From Caulobacter zeae (GTDB lineage: Bacteria; Pseudomonadota; Alphaproteobacteria; Caulobacterales; Caulobacteraceae): a stretch of DNA of 62,005 bases. Positions 43,173-50,931 of the stretch are shown here, in pieces (the stretch's first letter is position 1; each line of letters opens with the position of its first letter). The stretch is from the NCBI RefSeq assembly GCF_002858925.1, contig NZ_PJRS01000037.1:1-62005 (forward strand), read 5' to 3'. The position numbers and the translations under genes are program-made. The notes beneath the pieces were generated by a model. It worked only from the letters and a program-made list of their open reading frames with translations. It made no database searches and was not told the DNA's origin.

Positions 43173-43975
43173 TCCCGCGTCAGGTCCTGCCGCTGGAAGA
43201 GGGCCAGGGCCGCCGCCGACAGGCCGGCCAGCCAGGCTGCGAGGAAACCAAGCGCCAGGCCCCAAGGGGCCGGTTCGTCGACGACGCTGCGCGGGGTCAG
43301 CAGCACGGTCTTCAAGAGGTCGCCCGAGAAGGCCGGGATCGCCAGGGCCTTCAGGCTGGGCTCATGCAATTGGCTTGCGAGGATCGACTGGACGGCGGCG
43401 AACACCAGCCCGACGATCAGCGCGCCCATGGTCGAGCGGGTGACGACGCCCACCACGGCCGACAGCGCCACCAGCACCATCAGCTGCAACCAGCTGACCG
43501 CGAAGGTGCCGATCAGGTCGACGCCCGCCGAGCCGCGATAGGGCACGAGAGCGCCGCCGCTGGTGGCGGCGCTGAACAGCCCGCCCAGGGCCGCGGCCAG
43601 GGCGTAGAGCACGAGGCTGACCGCCACCGCGCCCGCCACCGTCGCCAGCTTGGCCAGCAGCAGGTTCACGCGGCCGTTGCGCGGGGTCAGCAGCCGCCAG
43701 GTCTCCCAGCGGTAGTCGCCGGCCAGCACCGCGGTCGACAGGATCAGCACGAACAGGCCCACCACCGGCGAAGCGCCGCCGGCCAGCGCCTTGACCATGC
43801 GCCCGACCAGGTCGACCGGAATGGGCGGGGCGCCCTTCATCAGGCTGCGCGCGAAAAGCTCGCCGCCGATGTTGAGGGCCAGGCCCGCGATGGGGGCGAA
43901 CAGCACGCCCCAGAACAGCGTGCCGCGGTCCTTGAGCAGCCGGAAGCGTTCGGCCGAGATGGCGTCAGCGAGCAT
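43169..43975 (-). CDS. ABC transporter permease (ABC-2-like)
   Basis: 268-residue inner-membrane protein with about six helices: ERFRLLKDRGTLFWGVLFAP into helix 1, SPVVGLFVLILSTAVLAGDY, VAGAVAVSLVLYALAAALGG, WLQLMVLVALSAVVGVVT, MGALIVGLVFAAVQSILAS and LGFLAAWLAGLSAAALALF. The pattern ending AALALFQRQDL is usual for ABC-2 permeases where the last helix is followed by a short cytoplasmic tail. The DYRWETWRLLTPRNGR segment is the cytoplasmic coupling helix region. Its start overlaps the ATPase gene end by 11 bases. It works with that ATPase as an exporter of unknown substrate, or in membrane stress defence. Confidence 0.88.
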   Translation of the reverse strand: MLADAISAERFRLLKDRGTLFWGVLFAPIAGLALNIGGELFARSLMKGAPPIPVDLVGRMVKALAGGASPVVGLFVLILSTAVLAGDYRWETWRLLTPRNGRVNLLLAKLATVAGAVAVSLVLYALAAALGGLFSAATSGGALVPYRGSAGVDLIGTFAVSWLQLMVLVALSAVVGVVTRSTMGALIVGLVFAAVQSILASQLHEPSLKALAIPAFSGDLLKTVLLTPRSVVDEPAPWGLALGFLAAWLAGLSAAALALFQRQDLTRE

Positions 43976-44867
43976 CGGCCGGCTCCTTGGCTTGCAGGAT
44001 GTCGAGATAGGCGCTTTCCAGGTCGGCCTCGCGCCAGCGGGCCTCGAGGATGTCGACGCCGGCGTTCACGAGCGCACGGATCAGGGGCGGGGCTTCGTGA
44101 CGTTCGATATTGGCCAGAACGGCGTCGGGCCCGTCGAGCGCGCCTTGCTCGCCCAGCAGTTCCAGCACCTGGGCGACGGGACTGGCGACCAGGCGCAGTG
44201 CGGGCTTGTGGCCGGCCAGGGTCTCGACCGGGCCCTCGGCGACCAGCTTGCCCTTGGCCAGGATCGCCACGCGGTCGCAGACGCGCCGCACCTCGTCCAG
44301 CTGGTGGCTGGCCAGGATGATGGTCGCGCCTTCCTCGGCGGCCAGACGGCGGATCAGCTCGCGGATCTCCTGGATGCCGGCCGGGTCCATGCCGCTGGTC
44401 GGCTCGTCCAGGATAGCCAGGGTAGGGCGGGTGAAGAACACCGCCGCCAGGCCCAGCCGCTGCTTCATGCCCACCGAATAGGTCGAGGTCTTGCGGTCGG
44501 CCGCGCCCGACAGGCCCACGCGATCCAGCCAGCCGTCGATGTCGACGTCGCGGGCGCCGCTCTGCAGGGCCAGCATCTTCAGCGCGTCGCGGGCGGTCAG
44601 GTACGGCGGATAGCGCGGCGTCTCGATCATCGCGCCCACCTGGCGCAGCGAGGAGGCGTGGCCGGCCGGCGAGCCCGACAGCCGCGCAACGCCCGAGCTC
44701 GGCCGCACCAGGCCCATGGCGATGCGGAAGAGGGTGCTCTTGCCCGCGCCGTTGGGGCCCAGCACGCCGAACACGCCGCCGGCGGGGATCCTCAAGGTCA
44801 GGTCGTCCAGCGCCCGCACGGCGCCGTAGGTCTTGGTCAGCCCTTCGGCCTCGAGCGCGAAACTCAT
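43965..44867 (-). CDS. ABC transporter ATP-binding protein
   Basis: 300-residue ATPase of the CcmA/ABC-2 class. Walker A GPNGAGKS, signature YSVGMKQRLGLA, Walker B LAILDEPTSGMD and the switch histidine in ASHQLDE are all intact. The last 80 residues (after KGKLVAEGPVETLAGHKP) are the extra C-terminal domain common in this class. The ATG at 44867 begins MSFALEAEGLTKTYGA and fits the family; upstream in-frame codons to 44969 are not conserved, though no strong ribosome-binding site is seen for either. It powers the permease whose gene overlaps its end by 11 bases. Confidence 0.92.
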   Translation of the reverse strand: MSFALEAEGLTKTYGAVRALDDLTLRIPAGGVFGVLGPNGAGKSTLFRIAMGLVRPSSGVARLSGSPAGHASSLRQVGAMIETPRYPPYLTARDALKMLALQSGARDVDIDGWLDRVGLSGAADRKTSTYSVGMKQRLGLAAVFFTRPTLAILDEPTSGMDPAGIQEIRELIRRLAAEEGATIILASHQLDEVRRVCDRVAILAKGKLVAEGPVETLAGHKPALRLVASPVAQVLELLGEQGALDGPDAVLANIERHEAPPLIRALVNAGVDILEARWREADLESAYLDILQAKEPADAR

Positions 44868-45027
44868 GCGGCGCAGGCCTGGCGCGGCGACATCGGACGA
44901 CTCCCTTATGAACTTGGCGCGACTATGGGCGATGGAACGCAGGTCGGCCAAGTTGTTTGGCGACTGCAATACGAATTGTCGCCGAGCTGTCCTATAGGGG
45001 CGGGACTCCTTGCTTCAGGGCCCGGCC

Positions 45028-46293
45028 ATGACCGTTCTTTCCCGCTTCGCCGCATTCCTGGCGATCGCCGTCCTCTCCGGCTGCGCGACCGCGCCGCGCC
45101 CCGTGGCCGAAGGCCCGCCGGTCCAAGCCTCTGCGGCCAAGGCGCCGCTGACCATCCTGATCTCGATCGACGGCTTCCGCGCCGACTACCTGGACCGCGG
45201 CGACACCCCGGCCATGAAGGCCCTGGCCGACGACGGCGTGCGCGCGGCCATGCGTCCGTCGTTCCCCTCGCTGACCTTCCCCAACCACTACACCCTGGTC
45301 ACCGGCAAGCGCCCCGACCACAACGGCATCGTCGGCAACACGATGGAGGATCCAGAGATCCCCGGCGTGACCTTCACGCTCAGCAACCGCGACGCGGTGA
45401 CCGACAGCCGCTGGTGGGAGATGGCCAAGCCGATATGGGTCAGCGCCGAGCAGCAGGGCGTCAAGACCGGCACCATGTTCTGGCCGGGTTCGGAAGCCCA
45501 GATCGACGGCGTGCGCCCGACCAAGTGGGCCGTGTTCGACCAGAAGAAGCCGTCCAACGACCGCGTCGACACCCTGCTGTCGTGGATCGACGAGACCAAG
45601 GACGCGCCCCTGGGCCTGGGCACCCTCTATTTCGACGTCGTCGACAGCGCCGGTCACCGCTACGGCCCGGACTCGGCCGAGGTCCGCAAGGCAGCCGCCG
45701 ATGTCGACGCCGCCATCGCCCGCCTGGTCGAGGGCCTGAAGGCCCGCGGCCTCTATGAGACCACCAACATCGTCATCGTCGCCGACCACGGCATGGCCCC
45801 GCTGCCGGGCAAGCAGCGCGTGGTGCTGAACGAGGCGGTCGACCTCTCCAAGCTGCGCTATGTGGGCCTGGGCGCCATCGCCGGGATCTATCCCAACAAG
45901 GGCGAAGAGGCCGCCGTCGTCGCCGCCCTGACCAAGCCTCAGGCGCACATGACCTGCTGGGAAAAGGGCAAGATCCCGGCCCGCCTGCACTATGGAACCA
46001 ACCGCCGCATCGCCCCGATCGTCTGCTCGGCCCAGACCGGCTGGTACATCACCACCGCCGAGTCCCAGGCCAAGCGCACCAGCCCCGAGCGCGACGGCGG
46101 CGCTCATGGCTTCGACAACGCCGATCCCCTGATGCAGGCGGTGTTCGTGGCCCACGGTCCGGCCTTCAAGTCGGGCAAGACCCTGCCGGTGTTCGACAAT
46201 GTCGACGTCTATCCGTTGCTGGCCAAGGTGACGGGCGTGCGCCCCGAGAAGGTCGACGGCCAGCTGGCCCCGGTGGCCGGTGCGCTGCGCTGA
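45028..46293 (+). CDS. NPP-type nucleotide pyrophosphatase/phosphodiesterase lipoprotein
   Basis: 421-residue alkaline-phosphatase-superfamily enzyme. The N-terminus AAFLAIAVLSGCAT has a lipobox with C19, so it is lipid-anchored in the periplasm. ILISIDGFRADYLDRG carries the first metal aspartate; T83 in PSLTFPNHYTLVTGK is the nucleophile. GTLYFDVVDSAGHRYGPDS and VIVADHGMAPL supply the other metal ligands, and the final histidine is in GGAHGFDN. All are in the order of the ecto-nucleotide pyrophosphatase family, which cleaves nucleotides, phosphodiesters or lysophospholipids. ATG at 45028 is preferred to a TTG at 45010. Divergent from the ABC exporter. A terminator follows. Confidence 0.92.
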   Translation: MTVLSRFAAFLAIAVLSGCATAPRPVAEGPPVQASAAKAPLTILISIDGFRADYLDRGDTPAMKALADDGVRAAMRPSFPSLTFPNHYTLVTGKRPDHNGIVGNTMEDPEIPGVTFTLSNRDAVTDSRWWEMAKPIWVSAEQQGVKTGTMFWPGSEAQIDGVRPTKWAVFDQKKPSNDRVDTLLSWIDETKDAPLGLGTLYFDVVDSAGHRYGPDSAEVRKAAADVDAAIARLVEGLKARGLYETTNIVIVADHGMAPLPGKQRVVLNEAVDLSKLRYVGLGAIAGIYPNKGEEAAVVAALTKPQAHMTCWEKGKIPARLHYGTNRRIAPIVCSAQTGWYITTAESQAKRTSPERDGGAHGFDNADPLMQAVFVAHGPAFKSGKTLPVFDNVDVYPLLAKVTGVRPEKVDGQLAPVAGALR

Positions 46294-46315
46294 TCCATCG
46301 GCAATGATCGAAGCG

Positions 46316-46345
46316 AAAGGGCGGGGCATCGGCTCCGCCCTTTTT
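46316..46345 (+). terminator. Rho-independent terminator after the NPP gene
   Basis: AAAGGGCGG (46316-46324) pairs with CCGCCCTTT (46335-46343), with a GC/GC inner pair narrowing the loop, followed by a T-run. It lies 23 bases after the stop codon. Confidence 0.85.
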
Positions 46346-46354
46346 GCTTGCCCA

Positions 46355-46395
46355 TATAATTGCGTTATGCGTTAAATATTGCGTCGAAACGCAAT
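46355..46395 (+). promoter_or_regulatory. Promoter/operator of the VOC-YjbR-ArsR-SRPBCC operon
   Basis: A perfect -10 hexamer TATAAT (46355-46360) has no good -35, which suggests an activator-dependent or weak promoter. It is followed by TTGCGTTATGCGTT and then the inverted repeat ATTGCG-N6-CGCAAT (46378-46395) just before the ribosome-binding site GGGAGG. TTGCGTT recurs at 46360-46366. ArsR-type repressors bind such A/T-flanked dyads over the promoter, and the operon encodes one. Inferred autoregulatory site. Confidence 0.55.
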
Positions 46396-46406
46396 GGGAG
46401 GCGCGC

Positions 46407-46850
46407 ATGACCCGCCTGACTTCGGCTCTCTGCTACAAGGATCCCAAGGCCGCCCTGAAATGGCTGGAGGCGGCGTTCGGCTTCGAACTGGTGCTGCTGA
46501 TCGAGGACGGCGACGGTAATCTCGCCCACTCGCAGATGACGTTGGGCGAGGCCAACGTGATGGTCGGCAACGAGTGGAGCGCCGACCACGCCAGCCCGGC
46601 TTCGCTGGGCGGCAAGAACACCCAGACCGTGCATATCCACATCGAGGACGACGTCGACGCCCACTGCCGGCGAGCCCGCGCGGCGGGGGCCGAGATCCTG
46701 ATGGAGCCGGCCACCCAGTTCTATGGCGACCGCACCTATCGCTGCCGCGACCTCGAGGGCCACATCTGGACGGTCGGCCAGACGGTGAAGGCCGTCACCC
46801 GCGAGGAGGCCGAGGCCGCCACCGGACTGAAGATCCAGGGCTGGGCGTGA
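46407..46850 (+). CDS. VOC-family (glyoxalase/PhnB-like) protein
   Basis: 147 residues. The start TRLTSALCYKDPKAALKWLE and the ending GDRTYRCRDLEGHIWTVGQ fit the PhnB-like vicinal oxygen chelate group, where the final E in DLEGHIW serves as a metal-side residue. It carries HIHIEDDVDAHCRRARAAGA, the helix between the halves. Members bind or modify small hydrophobic compounds, often with a metal. GGGAGG precedes the ATG at 46407, which is preferred to upstream in-frame codons. First gene of a four-gene unit; its stop overlaps the next start by 4 bases. Confidence 0.87.
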   Translation: MTRLTSALCYKDPKAALKWLEAAFGFELVLLIEDGDGNLAHSQMTLGEANVMVGNEWSADHASPASLGGKNTQTVHIHIEDDVDAHCRRARAAGAEILMEPATQFYGDRTYRCRDLEGHIWTVGQTVKAVTREEAEAATGLKIQGWA

Positions 46851-47188
46851 GCCCCGACGACTTCCGGCGCCTGGCGCTGGCCTTGCCCGGCGTGGTCGAG
46901 GGCGCGCACATGGGCACAACCGATTTCCGCGTCGGGCGGATCTTCGCCACCCTGGGCTATCCCGACGCCGGGTTCGGCATGGTCCAGCTGACGCGTGACC
47001 TGCAGGAGATGCTGGTCGCCGCCGAGCCGGCCGCCTTCGTTCCGGTCAAGGGCGGCTGGGGCCTGAAGGGGGCGACCAATGTCGTGCTCGACGCCGTCGA
47101 CGAGATCACGCTGAAGAGCGCTCTCGAACAAGCCTGGCGGCTGAAGGCCGGCAAGAGGCTGCTGGCCGAACTGGACGGCCGGGCGTGA
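46847..47188 (+). CDS. MmcQ/YjbR family protein
   Basis: 113 residues with a GTG start overlapping the upstream stop (GTGA). The opening SPDDFRRLALALPGVVEGAH and the later VPVKGGWGLKGATNVVLD match the MmcQ/YjbR fold, a small double-wing protein related to DNA-binding cyclophosphate domains. Its biochemical role is not established in the family. It overlaps the ArsR gene by 4 bases at the other end, so expression is tied to the regulator. Confidence 0.82.
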   Translation: MSPDDFRRLALALPGVVEGAHMGTTDFRVGRIFATLGYPDAGFGMVQLTRDLQEMLVAAEPAAFVPVKGGWGLKGATNVVLDAVDEITLKSALEQAWRLKAGKRLLAELDGRA

Positions 47189-47511
47189 GTCTCGACCGCA
47201 CCCTGGCGGCCCTGGCCGAGCCGCATCGCCGGCGGACGGTGGAGCTGCTGGCCGACGGTCCGCGCCGGGCCGGCGACCTTGCCGAGGCGCTCGGCCTGTC
47301 GCCGCCGGCCATGAGCCGCCACCTGCGGGCCCTGCGCGAGGCGCGGCTGGTCGAGGAGAGCCACCCGCCGTTCGACGCCCGGGTGCGGGTCTACGCCCTG
47401 CGGCCCGAGCCGATAACGGAACTCAAGGCCTGGGCCGCCGCCGCCGAGGCGCTGTGGAGCGACCAGCTTCTGGCGCTGAAGGCCCATGTCGAGGAAATGA
47501 GTGAGACATGA
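47185..47511 (+). CDS. ArsR-family winged-helix repressor
   Basis: 108 residues. RTLAALAEPHRRRTVELLA and LAEALGLSPPAMSRHLRALR form the ArsR winged helix; VRVYALRPEPITELKAW continues the wing and dimer helix. There are no paired cysteines, so it is not a metal sensor of the ArsR/SmtB sort. It belongs to the group commonly paired with SRPBCC/AHSA1 genes, and that partner follows with a 4-base overlap. It likely represses its own operon through the dyad at 46378-46395. GTG start. Confidence 0.9.
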   Translation: MSLDRTLAALAEPHRRRTVELLADGPRRAGDLAEALGLSPPAMSRHLRALREARLVEESHPPFDARVRVYALRPEPITELKAWAAAAEALWSDQLLALKAHVEEMSET

Positions 47512-47987
47512 GCGCCCGCATCCTCGTGGCCCTGCGCATGAAGGCCGCGCCTGAGCGGGTGTTCGACGCCTTCGTCGGCGAGATCGGCGCCTGGTGGCGC
47601 CCCAATCCCTTGTTCTCGTTCACCCCGCGCTCGCCGGGCGTGCTGGCCTTCGAGGGGGAAGGGGAGGGCGCGCGCCTGGTCGAGCGCCTGGCCTCGGGCA
47701 AGACGTTCGAGATCGGCTGCGTGCAGGTCTGGTCACGCGGCCAGCGGCTGGTGTTCGGCTGGCGGCAGGCGGCGTTCGCGCCCGGCATGGACACCGAGGT
47801 CGAGGTCATCTTCGAGGCGGTCGGCGCGGAGACGCGGGTGACAGTCCAACATCGCGGCTGGGAGACCGTTCCCGCCGAGCACGTGGCCCGGCACGGCTTC
47901 CCCGACCAGGTGTTCCTGCTGCGTCACGGCCAGTGGTGGACGGGGCTGCTGGAGGGATTGGCCGGCCATCTAACTCCTCCCCCGTGA
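47508..47987 (+). CDS. SRPBCC/AHSA1-domain protein
   Basis: 159 residues of the START-like ligand-binding fold: ILVALRMKAAPERVFDAFV at the start, VEVIFEAVGAETRVTVQHRG in the middle and a long C-terminal helix (VFLLRHGQWWTGLLEGLAGH). Such proteins bind a hydrophobic ligand in the central cavity. The last codons, which encode LTPPP, and the stop lie within a palindromic repeat (47974-48000), so the end of the protein was probably shaped by repeat insertion. Co-translated with ArsR, a frequent pairing of unknown chemistry. Confidence 0.87.
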   Translation: MSARILVALRMKAAPERVFDAFVGEIGAWWRPNPLFSFTPRSPGVLAFEGEGEGARLVERLASGKTFEIGCVQVWSRGQRLVFGWRQAAFAPGMDTEVEVIFEAVGAETRVTVQHRGWETVPAEHVARHGFPDQVFLLRHGQWWTGLLEGLAGHLTPPP

Positions 47988-48000
47988 AACGGGGGAGGAG
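47974..48000. repeat. REP-like hairpin at the end of the SRPBCC gene
   Basis: CTCCTCCCCCGT (47974-47985) pairs perfectly with ACGGGGGAGGAG (47989-48000) around GAA. The SRPBCC stop codon TGA (47985-47987) lies at the loop. It may serve as a transcript end before the MFS gene. Confidence 0.75.
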
Positions 48001-48061
48001 CACGCAGCCCCCTTGCCGACTATCCGACACGCGGTCAAACATCCCGCCCCCGGGAGGTCCC

Positions 48062-49327
48062 ATGTCCGAACCTATCGCCCATCCGGCCCGCAAGGCGGCG
48101 CTGGGCTTCATCTTCGTCACCGCTCTGATGGACGTGCTGTCGCTGGGCCTGATGATCCCGGTGCTGCCCAGCCTGGTGAAGCAGATGGCCGGCGGCCAGA
48201 CCGACATGGCGGCCCAGTGGACGGCGGCTTTCGGCATGGTCTGGGGGACGATGCAGTTCTTCTGCTCGCCGATCCTGGGCATGATGTCCGACCGCTTCGG
48301 ACGGCGGCCGGTGATCCTGATCTCGATCTTCGGTCTCGGGATCGACTACATCTTTATGGCCCTGGCCCCGACCCTGTGGTGGCTGTTCGTCGGGCGCATC
48401 ATTCATGGGGCCACGGCGGCCAGCTTCTCGGCGGCGGGCGCCTATATCGCCGACGTCACGCCCGAGAAGGGGCGGGCCAAGGCCTTCGGCCTGATCGGGG
48501 CGGCCTGGAGCGTCGGCTTCATCGCCGGCCCGGCGCTGGGCGGCCTGCTGGGCAAGATCGACCTTCACCTGCCGTTCTGGGTGGCGGCGGGCATGGCCCT
48601 GCTGAACTGGCTGTACGGCCTGCTGGTGCTGCCCGAATCCCTGCCGCCGGAAAAGCGCATCGCCCGCTTCGACTGGAAGAAGGCCAATCCCGTCGGCTCG
48701 CTGAAGCTCCTGGGCTCGCACCCCGACCTGCCGCGCCTGGGCGTGGTCAGCTTCCTGATGCAGCTGGCGCATAACGCCTATCCCAGCGTCTTCGTGCTCT
48801 ACACCGGCTATCGCTATGGCTGGGACACCGCCCAGATCGGCCTTCTGATGATGCTGTCGGGCATACTGGGCGTGATCGTCCAAGCCCTGCTGATCGGGCC
48901 GATCGTCGATCGCCTGAAGGAGCGCGGCGCGGTGATCGTCGGCCTCGTCTGCTTCGTCGTGTCGTTCGCGGTGTTCGCCTTCGCGCCCAACGGCTGGATC
49001 TTCGCCTCGGGCCTCGCCGTCAGCGCCTTCGCCGCCCTGATCCAGCCCGGCCTGATGGGCATGATGACCAAGCGCGTCGGCCCCAGCGAGCAGGGCCAGC
49101 TGCAAGGCGCCAACTCGGCGATCATGGGGCTGACGGCGATCATCGGTCCGGCGCTCTACGGCCTGTCGCTGGCCTTCGCCGTGCGCCACGAGCAGACCCT
49201 GCACCTGCCGGGCCTGCCGCTGGTCATCGCCGGCCTGCTGGCCCTGGGCGGCCTGATGGTGATCCTGAACACCCGCCGCGCCCGTCCGGCGGCGGTCGCG
49301 GAACCGGGCCTTGATCCCGCGCGCTGA
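48062..49327 (+). CDS. TetA-like (DHA1) MFS drug/metabolite exporter
   Basis: 421-residue inner-membrane antiporter with twelve helices. VTALMDVLSLGLMIPVLPSL in helix 1 and GMMSDRFGRRPVILISIFGL as the loop motif are typical of the TetA/TCR group of proton-coupled exporters. ARKAALGFIF starts the first helix. The ATG at 48062 follows the sequence GGGAGGTCC; upstream in-frame codons belong to the SRPBCC region. It may remove tetracycline-like or other compounds, but chromosomal homologues often have unknown substrates. The upstream ArsR module might share the same ligand. Confidence 0.9.
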   Translation: MSEPIAHPARKAALGFIFVTALMDVLSLGLMIPVLPSLVKQMAGGQTDMAAQWTAAFGMVWGTMQFFCSPILGMMSDRFGRRPVILISIFGLGIDYIFMALAPTLWWLFVGRIIHGATAASFSAAGAYIADVTPEKGRAKAFGLIGAAWSVGFIAGPALGGLLGKIDLHLPFWVAAGMALLNWLYGLLVLPESLPPEKRIARFDWKKANPVGSLKLLGSHPDLPRLGVVSFLMQLAHNAYPSVFVLYTGYRYGWDTAQIGLLMMLSGILGVIVQALLIGPIVDRLKERGAVIVGLVCFVVSFAVFAFAPNGWIFASGLAVSAFAALIQPGLMGMMTKRVGPSEQGQLQGANSAIMGLTAIIGPALYGLSLAFAVRHEQTLHLPGLPLVIAGLLALGGLMVILNTRRARPAAVAEPGLDPAR

Positions 49328-49428
49328 ACGCCTTGATTGCGCCTGAAAACTTCGCTGTTTAAGGGGCGAGAGCGCGTGCCTGGCTCTCGCAGGCCGGGCG
49401 CGCCGCAAGATCTGACGGAGCCATCGAC

Positions 49429-50865
49429 TTGTCCAAGCCCGCCCTTCGCGTCCTGCTTCCGACCCTGGCCCTGCTGGCCGCCTGCTCGGATCCGGCCTCG
49501 CGCAGCCAGGCCCAGTCCATCCCGGAACTCGCCCAGCCCACCCGCAAGGCGCCCACTGATCCGGGCTCGATGAAGTCGTCCTTCGCCCCGGTGGTGAAGA
49601 AGACGGCCCCGGCCATCGTCAATGTCGCCAGCCGCCGCGTGGTGCAGCGCCAGCAGTCGCGCGACCCGTTCTGGGACTTCTTCATGGGCGGCGGCGGCGG
49701 CACGCCGCGCGCCCAGGTGCAGGGCTCGCTCGGTTCGGGCGCCATCGTCCGCGCCGACGGGGTGATCATCACCAATCACCACAACATCGAGAACATGAGC
49801 GACATCACCGTGCAGCTCGCCGACCGGCGCGAGTTCCCGGCCACGGTACTGCTCGACGACCCGCGCTCGGACCTCGCCGTCCTGAAGATCGACACCAAGG
49901 GCGAGCGCCTGCCGACCATCGCCATCGACGACCAGGAACAACTGGAGGTCGGCGACCTGGTGCTGGCCATGGGCAACCCGTTCGGCGTCGGCCAGACCGT
50001 GACCAACGGCATCGTCTCGGCCCTGGCCCGCACCGACGTCGGCGCGGCCGAGTTCGGCAGCTACATCCAGACCGACGCGGCCATCAATCCAGGCAACTCC
50101 GGCGGCCCGCTGGTCGACATGGACGGTGACCTGATCGGCGTGAACACCTTCATCATCTCGCGTTCGGGCTCATCCAGCGGCGTCGGCTTCGCCATCCCGG
50201 CCGCCGTCGTCCGCCAGGTGGTTTCGACCGCGCTGGGCGGCGCCCACAGCGTCGTGCGGCCGTGGCTGGGTGTGCGCGGCCAGCCGGTCACCGGCGATCT
50301 GGCCAAGAGCCTGGGCATGACCACCCCGCGCGGCGTGCTGGTCTCGGACGTCTATCCTGGCGCCTCGGCCGACAAGGGCGGCATCAAGGAAGGCGACGTC
50401 ATCCTGTCGATCGACGGCCAGGCGGTGAACGACGAGGGCGGCGGCGCCTTTGCCATCGGCACCCACAAGATCGGCGACCGCGTGCCGGTGGTGATCCGCC
50501 GTGGCGACCGCGAGCAGACCCTGACCATCCGCGCCGAGGCCGCCCCCGAAACGCCGGCCAAGGACGAGCGCACGATCAGCGGCCGCAACCCCTTCGACGG
50601 CGCGACGGTGATGAACCTGTCGCCCGCCGCCGCCCAGGACGTCGGCGCCGACGCCTTCGCCGGCAAGGGCGTTCTGGTCACCAAGGTCGGCCAGGGCTTC
50701 GCCCTGAACGCCGGCCTGCGCCCCGGCGACTTCGTGCGCGAGGTCAACGGCAAGGCCATCAACACCACCGCCGACCTCGCCGCCGCCACGCGCGGCGACG
50801 CGGCGACCTGGAACGTCGTCATCGAGCGCAACGGCCAGCGCATCGCCGCGCGCTTCCGGACCTGA
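49429..50865 (+). CDS. DegP/DegQ-like (Do family) serine protease, PDZ-containing
   Basis: 478 residues, TTG start behind GGAG. The N-terminus RVLLPTLALLAACSDP has a lipobox-like LAAC, so the protein may be a periplasmic lipoprotein instead of soluble like E. coli DegP. The trypsin-like domain has the triad H118 (in TNHHNIENM), D148 (DPRSDLAVL) and S224 (NPGNSGGPL). Two PDZ domains follow, with VLVSDVYPGASADKGGIKEG and VLVTKVGQGFALNAGLRPGD as carboxylate-binding loops. The function is protein quality control in the envelope. The motif TNHHN is a slight variation on the usual TNNHV. A UUCG-looped hairpin follows the gene. Confidence 0.93.
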   Translation: MSKPALRVLLPTLALLAACSDPASRSQAQSIPELAQPTRKAPTDPGSMKSSFAPVVKKTAPAIVNVASRRVVQRQQSRDPFWDFFMGGGGGTPRAQVQGSLGSGAIVRADGVIITNHHNIENMSDITVQLADRREFPATVLLDDPRSDLAVLKIDTKGERLPTIAIDDQEQLEVGDLVLAMGNPFGVGQTVTNGIVSALARTDVGAAEFGSYIQTDAAINPGNSGGPLVDMDGDLIGVNTFIISRSGSSSGVGFAIPAAVVRQVVSTALGGAHSVVRPWLGVRGQPVTGDLAKSLGMTTPRGVLVSDVYPGASADKGGIKEGDVILSIDGQAVNDEGGGAFAIGTHKIGDRVPVVIRRGDREQTLTIRAEAAPETPAKDERTISGRNPFDGATVMNLSPAAAQDVGADAFAGKGVLVTKVGQGFALNAGLRPGDFVREVNGKAINTTADLAAATRGDAATWNVVIERNGQRIAARFRT

Positions 50866-50874
50866 CGCCTTCGA

Positions 50875-50899
50875 CCCTCTCCCTTCGGGGAGAGGGTTT
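50875..50899 (+). terminator. UUCG-hairpin after the DegP-like gene
   Basis: CCCTCTCCC-TTCG-GGGAGAGGG (50875-50896), a perfect 9-bp stem with a very stable UUCG loop, followed by a short T-run (50897-50899). It belongs to the REP-like GGGAGAGGG family and probably ends the protease transcript. Confidence 0.7.
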
Positions 50900-50931
50900 C
50901 CGAGGGGGCGCGAACCCCCTAAACCTCTCCC

